This document shows positions 15,890-22,132 of a stretch of 43,624 nt of DNA, one piece after another. Below the pieces are notes generated by a model that saw nothing but the letters and a program-made list of their open reading frames with translations, had not been told where the DNA came from and ran no database searches. The translations under genes were made by a program, and so were the position numbers. This DNA is from a virus, in IMG/VR virus record IMGVR_UViG_3300018411_000036, positions 1 to 43,624 of that record. One strand, given 5' to 3'. Position 1 is the stretch's first letter, and every line of letters begins with the position of its first letter.

Positions 15890-16460
15890 CATCCTGTACG
15901 TGTTTGACATTGACGACACGCTGTTGTGGACATCAGCACGAACCATCGTCAAACATAACGGTGTCGTTGTTGCCCGCCTGACGTGCCGGCAGTACGCAGA
16001 GCACACGCTGCCTGCCGGTCATGAATACGACTACACAGAGTTCCGCAACGCTCAGATGTTCCACGATGAGTCTGTTCCTGTCGGTCCTGTAATGGAGAAG
16101 ATCAGACAACTCCAGCAGCAAATCGACGGAACAACATCAAAGATCATTATGAACACAGCTCGTGAGGACCTCGATGACAAGGACACGGTGCTTGCAACGT
16201 TTGAGAGGTTTGGTCTTGACATGAGCAAGATTCACGTTCACAGAGCAGGAAGCATGCCAGGTGATCTTCATATGGCAGAGAAGAAGATGGTGTTCATCAA
16301 GCGGTACTTGCACATCCATCCGTACGATGAGGTTCATATGTACGAAGACTCGTTGACCAATCTGAAAGTTTTTAGTAAGATGCCGGAACTGTTCCCAAAC
16401 ACAAAGTTCATCGGCTGGTTGGTTGATGAAAGCGGCAACGCAACAGTGTTTGAGCAGTGA
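15879..16460 (+). CDS. HAD-family phosphatase-like protein
   Basis: Protein of 193 residues. Motif I is YVFDIDDTLLW (nucleophile DxD) near residue 8; motif II IIMNTARED near residue 86; motif IV VHMYEDSLTNL near residue 150. A HAD phosphohydrolase, possibly acting on nucleotide or RNA 3'-phosphate ends as in phage polynucleotide kinase-phosphatases, but no kinase part is present. Last gene of the early block. Confidence 0.75.
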   Translation: MKPSILYVFDIDDTLLWTSARTIVKHNGVVVARLTCRQYAEHTLPAGHEYDYTEFRNAQMFHDESVPVGPVMEKIRQLQQQIDGTTSKIIMNTAREDLDDKDTVLATFERFGLDMSKIHVHRAGSMPGDLHMAEKKMVFIKRYLHIHPYDEVHMYEDSLTNLKVFSKMPELFPNTKFIGWLVDESGNATVFEQ

Positions 16461-16484
16461 TAAAAAAGATTGGTGACCAACCTG

Positions 16485-16512
16485 TTGACTTTTATAAATA
16501 AACAGGTATAGT
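16485..16512 (+). promoter_or_regulatory. overlapping early and late promoters
   Basis: TTGACT 16485-16490, 16-bp spacer, TATAGT 16507-16512. The spacer contains TATAAATA (16493-16500), the T4-type late core, so the site could serve both phases. Confidence 0.7.
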
Positions 16513-16567
16513 GACCAAACATTGAACGGCCAACAGGTGGCGAAACAAAAAAAGTTTCAAAAATCTG

Positions 16568-16596
16568 TTGACCTTCATGAATAAACGGTGTACAAT
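16568..16596 (+). promoter_or_regulatory. sigma-70-type promoter
   Basis: TTGACC 16568-16573, 17-bp spacer, TACAAT 16591-16596, followed by a short frame and a terminator. Confidence 0.75.
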
Positions 16597-16624
16597 GATG
16601 TACATCAAGTAAAGGATTTTTCAA

Positions 16625-16759
16625 GTGAACGCAACTTTTGCATCTTATAACCTGTTAGCAGCACCCGCGACCCTTTTGGGCCGTTGGCTGCCTGCCGCCC
16701 CAGGTTATATGCTGCCGCCAGGTGCGGGTTCTTGTTTTGAAGGAGATGGTCACGCGTAA
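16625..16759 (+). CDS. possible 44-residue hydrophobic protein
   Basis: GTG-initiated frame with AAAGGA upstream, encoding MNATFASYNLLAAPATLLGR then a Pro/Gly-rich tail. It sits between its own promoter and its own terminator, which supports expression, but the same DNA also folds strongly and could be a regulatory RNA instead. Confidence 0.4.
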   Translation: MNATFASYNLLAAPATLLGRWLPAAPGYMLPPGAGSCFEGDGHA

Positions 16760-16786
16760 AGCGACCTGAACCTCAAGTAACACAAG

Positions 16787-16820
16787 AACCCGGCAGATGA
16801 AAGTCTAGCCGGGTTTTTTA
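16787..16820 (+). terminator. intrinsic terminator
   Basis: AACCCGGC (16787-16794) pairs with GCCGGGTT (16808-16815), followed by TTTTAT. It separates the short transcription unit from the first tRNA block. Confidence 0.85.
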
Positions 16821-16877
16821 TTCGCCATCGTGCGACACAATGCTCATTAACAATTTGGATGATGTGAAGATTTAAGT

Positions 16878-16954
16878 AGGGGTGTAGTTCCAATTGGCAG
16901 AACATCGGATTCCAAATCCGAGTGTTGGGAGTTCGAATCTCTCCGCCCCTGCCA
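16878..16954 (+). tRNA. tRNA-Trp(CCA)
   Basis: Canonical cloverleaf; acceptor AGGGGTG/CGCCCCT, anticodon loop TTCCAAA, T arm with TTCGAAT, CCA encoded. Confidence 0.93.
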
Positions 16955-16970
16955 TTTTTAGTCTTCTTTG

Positions 16971-17060
16971 TCTGGGTGTAACTCAGTCTGGTCAGAGTGC
17001 CGGTTTTGGAAGCCGGAAGCCCGAAGTGGATCTCGCAGGTTCGAATCCTGTCACCCAGAC
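16971..17060 (+). tRNA. tRNA-Pro(TGG)-like with long variable region, no CCA
   Basis: Anticodon loop TTTGGAA reads TGG. The variable region is about 17 nt instead of 5, and no CCA is encoded. The acceptor stem continues outward into an unbroken helix (TCTTCTTTGTCTGGGT with its complement), so the ends are buried in an 16-18 bp stem. A canonical tRNA-Pro(TGG) follows at 17121, so this copy may be redundant or specialised. Confidence 0.6.
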
Positions 17061-17082
17061 AAAGAAGATTATCAACGATCTG

Positions 17083-17110
17083 TTGACTGCTTGTGAAAAA
17101 CAGGTATAAT
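17083..17110 (+). promoter_or_regulatory. sigma-70-type promoter
   Basis: TTGACT 17083-17088, 16-bp spacer, TATAAT 17105-17110, eleven bases before tRNA-Pro. Confidence 0.75.
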
Positions 17111-17120
17111 ACAGATATCT

Positions 17121-17197
17121 CGGAGTGTAGCTCAGCCAGGTAGAGCTCTGCGTTTGGGACGCAGTGGTCGCACGTTCGATTCGTGTCGCTCCGACCA
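17121..17197 (+). tRNA. tRNA-Pro(TGG)
   Basis: Canonical; acceptor CGGAGTG/CGCTCCG, anticodon loop TTTGGGA, T loop TTCGATT, CCA encoded. Confidence 0.92.
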
Positions 17198-17231
17198 ATT
17201 TTCACGTGATGTATCTCAGGGTGGGCCCCAG

Positions 17232-17257
17232 TATAAATACCGCAGGAGGTATTTGTA
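17232..17257 (+). promoter_or_regulatory. late promoter and ribosome-site hairpin of the endonuclease
   Basis: TATAAATA at 17232-17239. AAATACC before and GGTATTT after AGGAGG can pair and bury the ribosome site in transcripts that start further upstream. Late transcripts starting inside would lack the left arm. This is the arrangement known for T4 I-TevI. Confidence 0.65.
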
Positions 17258-17635
17258 ATGACCAAAACAGATCAGGGCAATATAGGGGAAGCGATAGCGA
17301 TATGTGAGCTAACAAAGTTGGGGTATGCAGTATCGGTTCCGCTTCAAAACAATCTACGATATGACTTAATTGTTGATTTAGGAGGACGGCTTTCGCGTGT
17401 GCAAGTAAAAACCACATCTGCTACAAAGCCGACAGGATGGGATGTGTTCATTGCAACATCTGGCGGCAATACCAAGCGACACACGCGAAAGAAATTTGAT
17501 GCCAGTGCGTGTGAGTTTCTTTTTGTTGTGGCGGATAATAAAAGATGTTGGCTAATCCCAACCGACCAAATATCTTCGAGTGAGTATATCACAGTTGGCA
17601 ACAAAAAATATAGTGAGTTTGAATTAGGCGGCTAG
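17258..17635 (+). CDS. PD-(D/E)XK homing endonuclease (group I intron-associated type)
   Basis: Protein of 125 residues. N-terminal IGEAIAICELTKLGYAVS supplies the conserved Glu; RYDLIVDLGGRLSRVQVKTT near residue 44 is the nuclease core (Asp, then Q-V-K); FLFVVADNKRCWLIP follows. This matches the small PD-(D/E)XK enzymes typified by I-Ssp6803I, which cut tRNA genes. It lies between tRNA-Pro and an isolated tRNA 3' fragment. The gene probably moved here with or into a tRNA. Confidence 0.85.
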   Translation: MTKTDQGNIGEAIAICELTKLGYAVSVPLQNNLRYDLIVDLGGRLSRVQVKTTSATKPTGWDVFIATSGGNTKRHTRKKFDASACEFLFVVADNKRCWLIPTDQISSSEYITVGNKKYSEFELGG

Positions 17636-17662
17636 TAGGTGCGAATCCTTCCACGTCCACCA
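17632..17662 (+). pseudogene. tRNA 3' fragment
   Basis: T-arm-like GTAGG-TGCGAAT-CCTTC, then CACGTCC, A and CCA. No matching 5' acceptor strand lies just upstream; the endonuclease gene ends inside the fragment. Read as the 3' half of a tRNA split by the endonuclease. Confidence 0.55.
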
Positions 17663-17668
17663 CATTTT

Positions 17669-17747
17669 AGGCTTTAGAGTGATTGGAAATCCTATCTCTT
17701 TCATCACAAGGAGATGTTGCGAGGTTTGAGTCCTCGATAGCCCACCA
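17669..17747 (+). tRNA. tRNA-like gene, CAT in an enlarged loop
   Basis: Good T arm (GCGAGG-TTTGAGT-CCTCG) and CCA; acceptor AGGCTTT/ATAGCCC pairs at five of seven positions. The anticodon-position stem ATCTC/GGAGAT closes an 11-nt loop containing CAT rather than 7 nt. Possibly a decayed or unusual tRNA-Met. Confidence 0.4.
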
Positions 17748-17752
17748 AATAT

Positions 17753-17843
17753 ATACGTCTAGCTTAATGCGGTGAGCGCACGCTGCAGGCAAAGTGGCTG
17801 TTCGCGACAGCAGATGGCGGTTCGAGTCCATCGGCGTATGCCA
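17753..17843 (+). tRNA. tRNA-like gene with extra arm
   Basis: Acceptor ATACGTC/GGCGTAT pairs fully, the D arm and T arm (TTCGAGT) are present and CCA is encoded. The anticodon region is expanded: a hairpin GCTG-TTCGCGA-CAGC would read CGC (Ala) but an extra 20 nt precedes it. Amino acid uncertain. Confidence 0.4.
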
Positions 17844-17850
17844 AGATAAT

Positions 17851-17973
17851 GTGCAAGTGCTGAAACGGGTAGACAGATAGGAGGCATCCTATGCAAAGGG
17901 TTCGAGTCCCTTGGAAGTCCGCAAGACTTTTAGTACGGTACTGCTGGTGGTTCAAATCCACCCTTGCACACCA
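17851..17973 (+). tRNA. tRNA-like gene with two T-arm motifs and nested acceptor helices
   Basis: Outer acceptor GTGCAAG/CTTGCAC plus A-CCA, a Leu-type D arm, and a T arm (TTCAAAT). Inside lies a second T arm (AAGGG-TTCGAGT-CCCTT) followed by GGAAGTC, a CGCAA linker and GACTTTT; those two strands pair completely with two G-T pairs. So one acceptor-like helix is nested in another. A 5-bp stem with loop GGCA follows the D arm. Confidence 0.45.
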
Positions 17974-17977
17974 AGAT

Positions 17978-18047
17978 GACGGGCGTTCACGGAGGGCATT
18001 CTCGTTAAACAGAATGTTCGGTGATTCGATAGCACCAGCGTCCACCA
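17978..18047 (+). tRNA. degenerate tRNA-like gene
   Basis: Ends in a T-arm-like GGTG-ATTCGATAG-CACC and CCA. CATTCT/AGAATG closes an 8-nt loop (CGTTAAAC). The acceptor pairs over only four positions. Decoding cannot be assigned. Nothing is recognised in 18048-18111. Confidence 0.3.
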
Positions 18048-18111
18048 AACAAATGGTTTTACGAGGTTTGCCGTGCAGTCATCGTATTGCAGAAAAACTG
18101 AGACAAATAAT

Positions 18112-18187
18112 GGGGGCAGTCAGTGGGCTGCGGAGATCCCTTGCAAGGATCTTGACTAGAAGGGTTCGATTCCCTCGGCCTCCACCA
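18112..18187 (+). tRNA. tRNA-Ala(TGC)
   Basis: Acceptor GGGGGCA/GGCCTCC, anticodon arm GATCC-CTTGCAA-GGATC, T loop TTCGATT, CCA encoded. Confidence 0.85.
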
Positions 18188-18324
18188 AGTTAAAGGAAGT
18201 TTACAGCAAACACTACTTTATAGGAACCGGCGACGAAAGTCTTGGAGGTGCAAGTCCTCCCCGATACGGAAACGGATCGGTGGCGAAATAGTAAACGCAC
18301 TGGTATAAGTAACAACTTCCTGAT
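18188..18324 (+). tRNA. circularly permuted tRNA-Leu(TAG) candidate
   Basis: The order is 3' half, linker, 5' half. From 18221: TAGGA, ACCGG, variable arm GAC-GAAA-GTC, T arm GGAGG-TGCAAGT-CCTCC, 3' acceptor CCGATAC (18261-18267), linker GGAAAC, 5' acceptor GGATCGG (18274-18280), a Leu-type D arm, CTGGT. Acceptor strands pair at six of seven positions. Joining the outer ends after ...CTGGTAT (18306) and before TAGGA (18221) gives loop ATTAGGA with U33 and anticodon TAG and a full CTGGT/ACCGG stem. The outer flanks GGAAGTT and AACTTCC pair, holding the two ends together. Confidence 0.65.
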
Positions 18325-18330
18325 ATTCAC

Positions 18331-18414
18331 GCCCCGGTGGTAAATGCAAATCTGGTACAGCTACGTCGCTCAGAACGACGACTTTTGCGGGTTCGAATCC
18401 CGCCTGGGGCACCA
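18331..18414 (+). tRNA. tRNA-Leu(CAG)
   Basis: Acceptor GCCCCGG/CTGGGGC, anticodon arm CGTCG-CTCAGAA-CGACG, T loop TTCGAAT, CCA encoded. Its first 40 bases recur almost unchanged at 23060 as the 5' half of a split tRNA. Confidence 0.9.
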
Positions 18415-18431
18415 AACAACAGAGGATAATG

Positions 18432-19037
18432 ATGGGACACAAAATTCTTTTTGCCGATTTTGACGGCCCGTTGTGGTCCGACAGGGTGATTAGATATCAC
18501 CCTGACAACACGAATGCAACGCACCCGAAGCGTGAAATCATTGCGGAAGCAATGCGTCAGAACGGCGACACGATGGCTGCTCACTGTCTGACATACTGGA
18601 AGATGGACGAGGTTGCTGTCGGGATGCTGAACTGGCTGATGGAATACGATCACTTCTACACTGTTGTGTCGAGCTCGTGGAGAGAGTTATGCACCCGTGA
18701 TACAATCGAGTGCATCTTTCGAATGAACGACCTACGGTTGGAGCTGCATGATGACTGGGCTACAGATGCCCACACCAGCAAATATGTTGGTGGTTGGTAT
18801 GGCACCAGTTCATCTAGCGACAATCGGCTAAAACAAATCGCTAGATGGGTTGACAAAAACAAAGAAATCGTGGATGATTATCTCATCTTGGATGATCCGA
18901 GTTCTGGTGGAAGTTTGATTGATGAAAATGCAGTGCGGTGGGCTAAATTAGACCCCTCGCGAGTTGTGATCGTTGATCCGTTCATTGGCATGGAGATCAG
19001 CCACTTTGAGCAGATGAAGCGAGTTTTTTGCGAATGA
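18432..19037 (+). CDS. HAD-domain protein of the Swiss-Army-Knife RNA-repair type
   Basis: Protein of 202 residues. Motif I ILFADFDGPLWSDRV near residue 5, motif II VVSSSWRELC near residue 77, a catalytic-type Lys, and DYLILDDPSSGG near residue 150. The DFDGPL, SSWR and ILDD combination fits the HAD family found in Swiss Army Knife RNA-repair proteins, where it is proposed to act on RNA ends. Two ATGs are adjacent; the second (18432) has better spacing from AGAGGA. Placement among tRNA genes supports a tRNA-related role. Confidence 0.75.
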   Translation: MGHKILFADFDGPLWSDRVIRYHPDNTNATHPKREIIAEAMRQNGDTMAAHCLTYWKMDEVAVGMLNWLMEYDHFYTVVSSSWRELCTRDTIECIFRMNDLRLELHDDWATDAHTSKYVGGWYGTSSSSDNRLKQIARWVDKNKEIVDDYLILDDPSSGGSLIDENAVRWAKLDPSRVVIVDPFIGMEISHFEQMKRVFCE

Positions 19038-19044
19038 GAATAAT

Positions 19045-19129
19045 GGAGGTGCGGCGAAGTTGGAGAGTCGCGGCGGACTGTAAATCCGTTCCTTCGGGTG
19101 AGTAGGTTCGAATCTTACCACCTCCACCA
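19045..19129 (+). tRNA. tRNA-Tyr(GTA)
   Basis: Class II; acceptor GGAGGTG/CACCTCC, anticodon arm CGGA-CTGTAAA-TCCG, variable arm CCTTCGGG region, T loop TTCGAAT, CCA encoded. Confidence 0.92.
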
Positions 19130-19216
19130 AGTTAAAGGATAGGTTCAGCAAGTCATACAACATGGCTGTCCGTTTGCTTTCCGGACTAAAATATAAGGAG
19201 CAAAACTATCCTGTTA
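19130..19216 (+). repeat. CAGCAA hairpin element (copy 2)
   Basis: Starts right after the tRNA-Tyr CCA: GTTAAAGGATAGG, TTCAGCAA, about 55 nt, then CTATCCTGTT. GGATAG pairs with CTATCC. Same design as elements at 18188, 36155, 36988 and 41293. The interior contains a smaller hairpin GTCCG/CGGAC. Confidence 0.6.
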
Positions 19217-19325
19217 TCCCTGCGTTGCAGTACCCTTGCTCATTCATCCGAGCGTAGGCAACCCAACGCAGTCACAGTCAAAGATGAGGCCCGGCTCTAT
19301 CGCGACTTAATACTCCGGGAATTTT
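19217..19325 (+). ncRNA. structured spacer
   Basis: No gene. CTGCGTT pairs with AACGCAG about 40 nt downstream, and CCCGG/CCGGG forms a second hairpin before tRNA-Leu. Confidence 0.4.
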
Positions 19326-19402
19326 GCACTGGTGACGGAATTGGCATACGTGTTGGTTTTAGGTACCAAATTTTGTGGGTTCGAGTCCCACCCGGTGCAC
19401 CA
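19326..19402 (+). tRNA. tRNA-Leu(TAG)
   Basis: Acceptor GCACTGG/CCGGTGC, Leu-type D arm, anticodon arm TTGGT-TTTAGGT-ACCAA, T loop TTCGAGT, CCA encoded. The variable region is short (about 5 nt) for a Leu tRNA. Confidence 0.8.
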
Positions 19403-20005
19403 TATTGAAATGCATTCATCACTGGTCGTTAGCCTTGAGAGGTTGGTAGCCTGGACTACACGACGAAGCAGCCTAACCAGCGCGGTGAAAAACCCTATTG
19501 GAGGGTGAGAGTGTATTTCAATATGGTAAGTACCTCTAGATCCTGATCGAACTAGGCTGCTAGTCACAGTAATAGCGAAAGGGGAATCGGAGAGAAGTCC
19601 TGACAATAGCCCTGACCGGCAGACGATAGGGACACCATATTGAAGAACATATCCTCCACTACTGTGGGCCCACGGTAGATTATTCGTGAAGGTTGTTGGT
19701 GATCAGATAAGCCAAGTGTTCTTCAATATGGTAACTGAGAAAGGCGTCACCACTAGAGCGACGATGCGCACTGTCTGTACGTTACGGTGACAGACTGAAT
19801 TAGACAGGTTCGTGCATCTGCCGTCCGGGAATTCTCAACCCGGTGTTCTTTACGATAACAAGAACGTATATTGAAGTGCATTGAGCATCCCACTATCGTG
19901 TAGCGACGGTAGATTGGAACAAGATGTCTCCGCAACCTACTCCACGCTACAAGGGGCAAGGGAGAACGCTAGATGTAGGGTGAGTCTAGTCAATGTGTTT
20001 CAATA

Positions 20006-20093
20006 TGGTAAGTGGTCTGTGCGAAAACGCCCGGTGAGGGCAGATCCGTGAAAGCGGGAGGCAAAAATTGCCGGTTCAAGTCCGGCGCCATAT
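20006..20093 (+). tRNA. tRNA-like module between cassettes
   Basis: Good T arm GCCGG-TTCAAGT-CCGGC followed by GCCATAT, which pairs with the upstream ATATGGT as an acceptor stem. The interior forms four small hairpins (for example GCCC-GGTGA-GGGC and GGCAA-AAA-TTGCC) rather than a normal D and anticodon arm. Confidence 0.35.
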
Positions 20094-20214
20094 TGAAGTA
20101 TTATCAACGAGTGGAAAGACGCAAGTCGAATGGTGATCTAGGAGTCCGGCTTAACGTTGGTTGGACATGCGATCTGCCTCTCCGGGCTGCAAGAGGGTTG
20201 ATAATACTTCAATA

Positions 20215-20314
20215 TGGTTTCTGATAAAATGATCGCCGATTGGCGCGATTGGTGGTTCGAGTCCACTCCTGTCCATTCCGGGCGGGTAGACAAACGGTAA
20301 AGTTGATGGAGCCA
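20215..20314 (+). tRNA. permuted tRNA-like module, class II
   Basis: Order: variable-type arm ATCGCC-GATT-GGCG, T arm GGTGG-TTCGAGT-CCACT, 3' acceptor CCTGTCC (20268-20274), linker ATTCC, 5' acceptor GGGCGGG (20280-20286), D arm starting TAGACAAACGGTAAAGT. The acceptor strands pair at all seven positions. The outer flanks GGAGCCATATTGAA and TTCAATATGGTTTC pair over 14 positions. The anticodon is not resolved. Confidence 0.5.
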
Positions 20315-20412
20315 TATTGAAGAGCATTAAAGACCAGGACCGGGAAGTCCATGGCATTTGACTTGTTCACGTGCCTAGTTTAAGATCCTCAAAACATTAG
20401 TGTTCTTCAATA

Positions 20413-20642
20413 TGGTATGCCGGTTGCGGTATATCAGAATGGTGCGTCCAGCATCGTATTGAGCATAAGTTGGATACTCGCAGTCGAAGCGATTGTAGGT
20501 ATGTGTTATCGGTGCCACTTAATATCTGGTGCTCCAGACGCAAGGTAACACTAGCTGCTTGCATAGCAAAGAGGGGCAGGAGGGGATGTAGCTACCCCGA
20601 TCGTTCCAAGACTGCAATAGTTGAAACGCCAACAACTGGACA
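20413..20642 (+). ncRNA. structured spacer inside the cassette array
   Basis: About 230 nt without a gene. A tRNA-like GGGGATGTAGCTACCCC hairpin is visible near 20582; no full cloverleaf could be built. Confidence 0.3.
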
Positions 20643-20961
20643 CTATATTCAACGACATTGTGGGAGCACTGTGTTGGATTGGGAAGGTTTGACCCCGACT
20701 CGCCATACCACTCAGTACCCAGCGGCCGCAGCAGTGTTGTTGAATATAGTTGAAGGGTGGTATGTATGTGGTTCCGGGTCCAGAGATAGTATCAAGGCGG
20801 GGGTTGGCTCCTAAAGGAGGACAAGCATCTTACCATATACAAATGCACTGTTTAGTTGTATTGATAGCGGCCTCTATTAACGATTCAATCTTAACGGGTT
20901 GAATATGGCAAGAGTAAGACGTGGACAACGGCGTCATAGTCGGCAGTGCATTTGTATATGG

Positions 20962-21089
20962 CAAGCATCTTGCCATTAACAATGGTTGCAACCAGGAATA
21001 AAGCCTGTCTTTGACAGTCAATCAAGGCTCTACCCCATCCGTTAAATGTGCTCAGGAGAGTGACACTATATTCGCGACCGTCACCTTTA
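20962..21089 (+). other. spacer with direct repeat flanking a cassette
   Basis: CAAGCATCTTGCCAT at 20962 repeats CAAGCATCTTACCAT at 20822, so the cassette at 20833-20961 is flanked by a 15-bp near-perfect direct repeat. No gene is seen in the remainder. Confidence 0.35.
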
Positions 21090-21132
21090 TTTATAACATA
21101 TGAAAACGTATTTCGTATTTTTTCATATGTTA
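21090..21132 (+). repeat. AT-rich perfect inverted repeat
   Basis: TATAACATATGAAAA pairs with TTTTCATATGTTATA (15 bp) around a 13-nt loop holding CGTATTTCGTATT. It could be a processing hairpin; it lacks a trailing T run. Confidence 0.6.
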
Positions 21133-21156
21133 TACAGAGTAATTAACTGTATGATA

Positions 21157-21310
21157 GAATCCGAGATCGTAACTCGGATGACCCGTGGTAGTTTAAGGTA
21201 AAACGCAGAGAGATGTTGGTTCGATGCCAACCTTGGGGTCCGCCCCGAGTAGCTTAAATGGACAAAGCGCGGCGCGATGAGGGTTTCGAAGTCCCTCCCA
21301 CAATGGGTCA
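21157..21310 (+). tRNA. scrambled tRNA-like modules with juxtaposed acceptor strands
   Basis: An isolated anticodon-arm-like hairpin ATCCGAG-ATCGTAA-CTCGGAT (would read CGT, Thr) is followed by a D arm, then T arm GTTGG-TTCGATG-CCAAC, 3' acceptor CTTGGGG (21232-21238), linker TCCG, 5' acceptor CCCCGAG (21243-21249), D arm TAGCTTAAATGGACAAAGC, and another T-like arm. The acceptor strands pair fully. TGACCC and GGGTCA close the whole. The D and T arms are separated by only about ten bases, so neither half has a normal anticodon arm in place. Confidence 0.45.
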
Positions 21311-21399
21311 CTATATTGAAGAATCTTGTGTAAGATGGAGTAGCTCTCCCGTTATTTGGTAGCACCGATAAGATCAGGATTCTTCAATATGGTTGCAGC

Positions 21400-21480
21400 A
21401 TTGGTGAAATAGGGGTTAGATTCCCCGGCGCCCGTAACAAGGCGCCAGCAGGTAGGGTTGAAATGCCCTGCAACCTACTA
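21400..21480 (+). ncRNA. tRNA-like module with facing GGCGCC strands
   Basis: T-arm-like GGGG-TTAGATT-CCCC, then GGCGCC, an eight-base linker and GGCGCC (self-complementary), then a second T-like hairpin AGGG-TTGAAAT-GCCCT. Resembles the other juxtaposed-acceptor loci but is less certain. Confidence 0.3.
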
Positions 21481-21492
21481 AATAGATTCATT

Positions 21493-21527
21493 GGGGGTGT
21501 AGCTCACCTGGGAGAGCGTAGAGAATA
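21493..21527 (+). pseudogene. 5' half of a split tRNA-Ala
   Basis: GGGGGTG acceptor strand and a canonical D arm (TAGCTCACCTGGGAGAGCG), then the sequence leaves tRNA form. Its acceptor strand pairs at all seven positions with TACCTCC at 22102-22108, 600 bp downstream, beyond an HNH gene and an intact tRNA-Ala. Confidence 0.75.
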
Positions 21528-21565
21528 CCTAAATCGCATAAATAAATGCGATAGCGGAGAACTCT

Positions 21566-22009
21566 ATGAATAACGGAAAATATTATACTCTAGAATATAA
21601 ACAAAAGCAAGAAGAAAAGGTTGACAGACTTTATGGTCCTATTTTAGAGCATAAGAAAGTTTGTCAATGCTGTGGCAAAGAGTTTATATTTGAAGGTAGA
21701 TTAAAAACTAAAAAGTATGAGGATGCAAAGTTCTGCTCAAGAAGTTGTGCTAATAATAGGCAAGCTTGGTGGAATGACAATGCTACTCATTACAAAACAA
21801 TAGCATTACAACATCATGATCATAAGTGTGTTGTGTGCGGATTTGATAAGATTGTTGCTATTCATCATATTGATGAGAATAAGAAAAACAACAATCCCTC
21901 TAATCTAATACCGTTATGTCCAAATCATCACGAGATGGTACATAGCAAATGGAAAGACGAAGTTATTCCATATATAATGGAATGGCAGGAACAATGGGCT
22001 GTTAGTTAA
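21566..22009 (+). CDS. HNH homing endonuclease in a tRNA-Ala gene
   Basis: Protein of 147 residues. Residues 33-60 form a zinc finger (VCQCCGKEFIFEG ... KFCSRSC); the HNH core is HKCVVCGFDKIVAIHHIDEN then NLIPLCPNHHEMVH. Much richer in A+T than its neighbours, a sign of recent transfer. Upstream, ATCGCAT/ATGCGAT forms a hairpin with AAATAA in the loop, before GGAG. The last codons lie inside the 5' end of an intact tRNA-Ala, and the gene plus that tRNA split another tRNA-Ala into halves. Confidence 0.88.
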   Translation: MNNGKYYTLEYKQKQEEKVDRLYGPILEHKKVCQCCGKEFIFEGRLKTKKYEDAKFCSRSCANNRQAWWNDNATHYKTIALQHHDHKCVVCGFDKIVAIHHIDENKKNNNPSNLIPLCPNHHEMVHSKWKDEVIPYIMEWQEQWAVS

Positions 22010-22069
22010 ATGGGATAACATCGGCTTTGCAAGCCGAGATTGAGAGTTCGATTCTCTCACGGTCCACCA
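21996..22069 (+). tRNA. tRNA-Ala(TGC), overlapping the endonuclease gene
   Basis: Acceptor GGGCTGT/ACGGTCC, D arm TTAGTTAAATGGGATAACA, anticodon arm TCGGC-TTTGCAA-GCCGA, T loop TTCGATT, CCA encoded. The first 14 bases are the 3' end of the HNH reading frame. Confidence 0.9.
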
Positions 22070-22084
22070 TATATTTGGAGTGCA

Positions 22085-22112
22085 TTCGGTTCGATCCCGT
22101 TTACCTCCACCA
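22085..22112 (+). pseudogene. 3' half of the split tRNA-Ala
   Basis: T arm CGG-TTCGATC-CCG, then TACCTCC, A, CCA. Complements the 5' half at 21493. Confidence 0.7.
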
Positions 22113-22132
22113 ATATACAAGAGGTGAGAACA

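Larger units (their letters stand above)
19400..21392 (+). repeat. array of eight inverted-repeat cassettes among tRNA-like modules
   Basis: A 2-kb region without protein genes. Eight cassettes of 76-137 nt begin at or near a CCA and are closed by a long helix: 19403-19523, 19638-19728, 19869-20005, 20091-20214, 20315-20412, 20643-20749, 20833-20961, 21314-21389. Six use TATTGAA...TTCAATA; the others use related sequences. The cassette at 20091 has an 18-bp perfect stem and that at 20833 an 18-bp perfect stem. Because CCATATTGAA and TTCAATATGG are complementary, each can also pair across the intervening modules, where T-arm and D-arm pieces occur. The cassette interiors share no obvious sequence. 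Confidence 0.6.

Noticed and set aside
17891-18193. Open frames across the tRNA blocks with recurring RFESHPL or GFEPARV-like peptides.
   Set aside because: These peptides are translations of conserved T arms (GGTTCGAATCC) and do not represent proteins.
19403-20005. Group I intron with flanking tRNA exons.
   Set aside because: Cassettes are too short (76-137 nt) and lack the conserved P7/P3 core sequences.
20470-20814. 114-residue plus-strand frame in the cassette array.
   Set aside because: It crosses an inverted-repeat cassette, has no ribosome site and its translation has no protein-like pattern.
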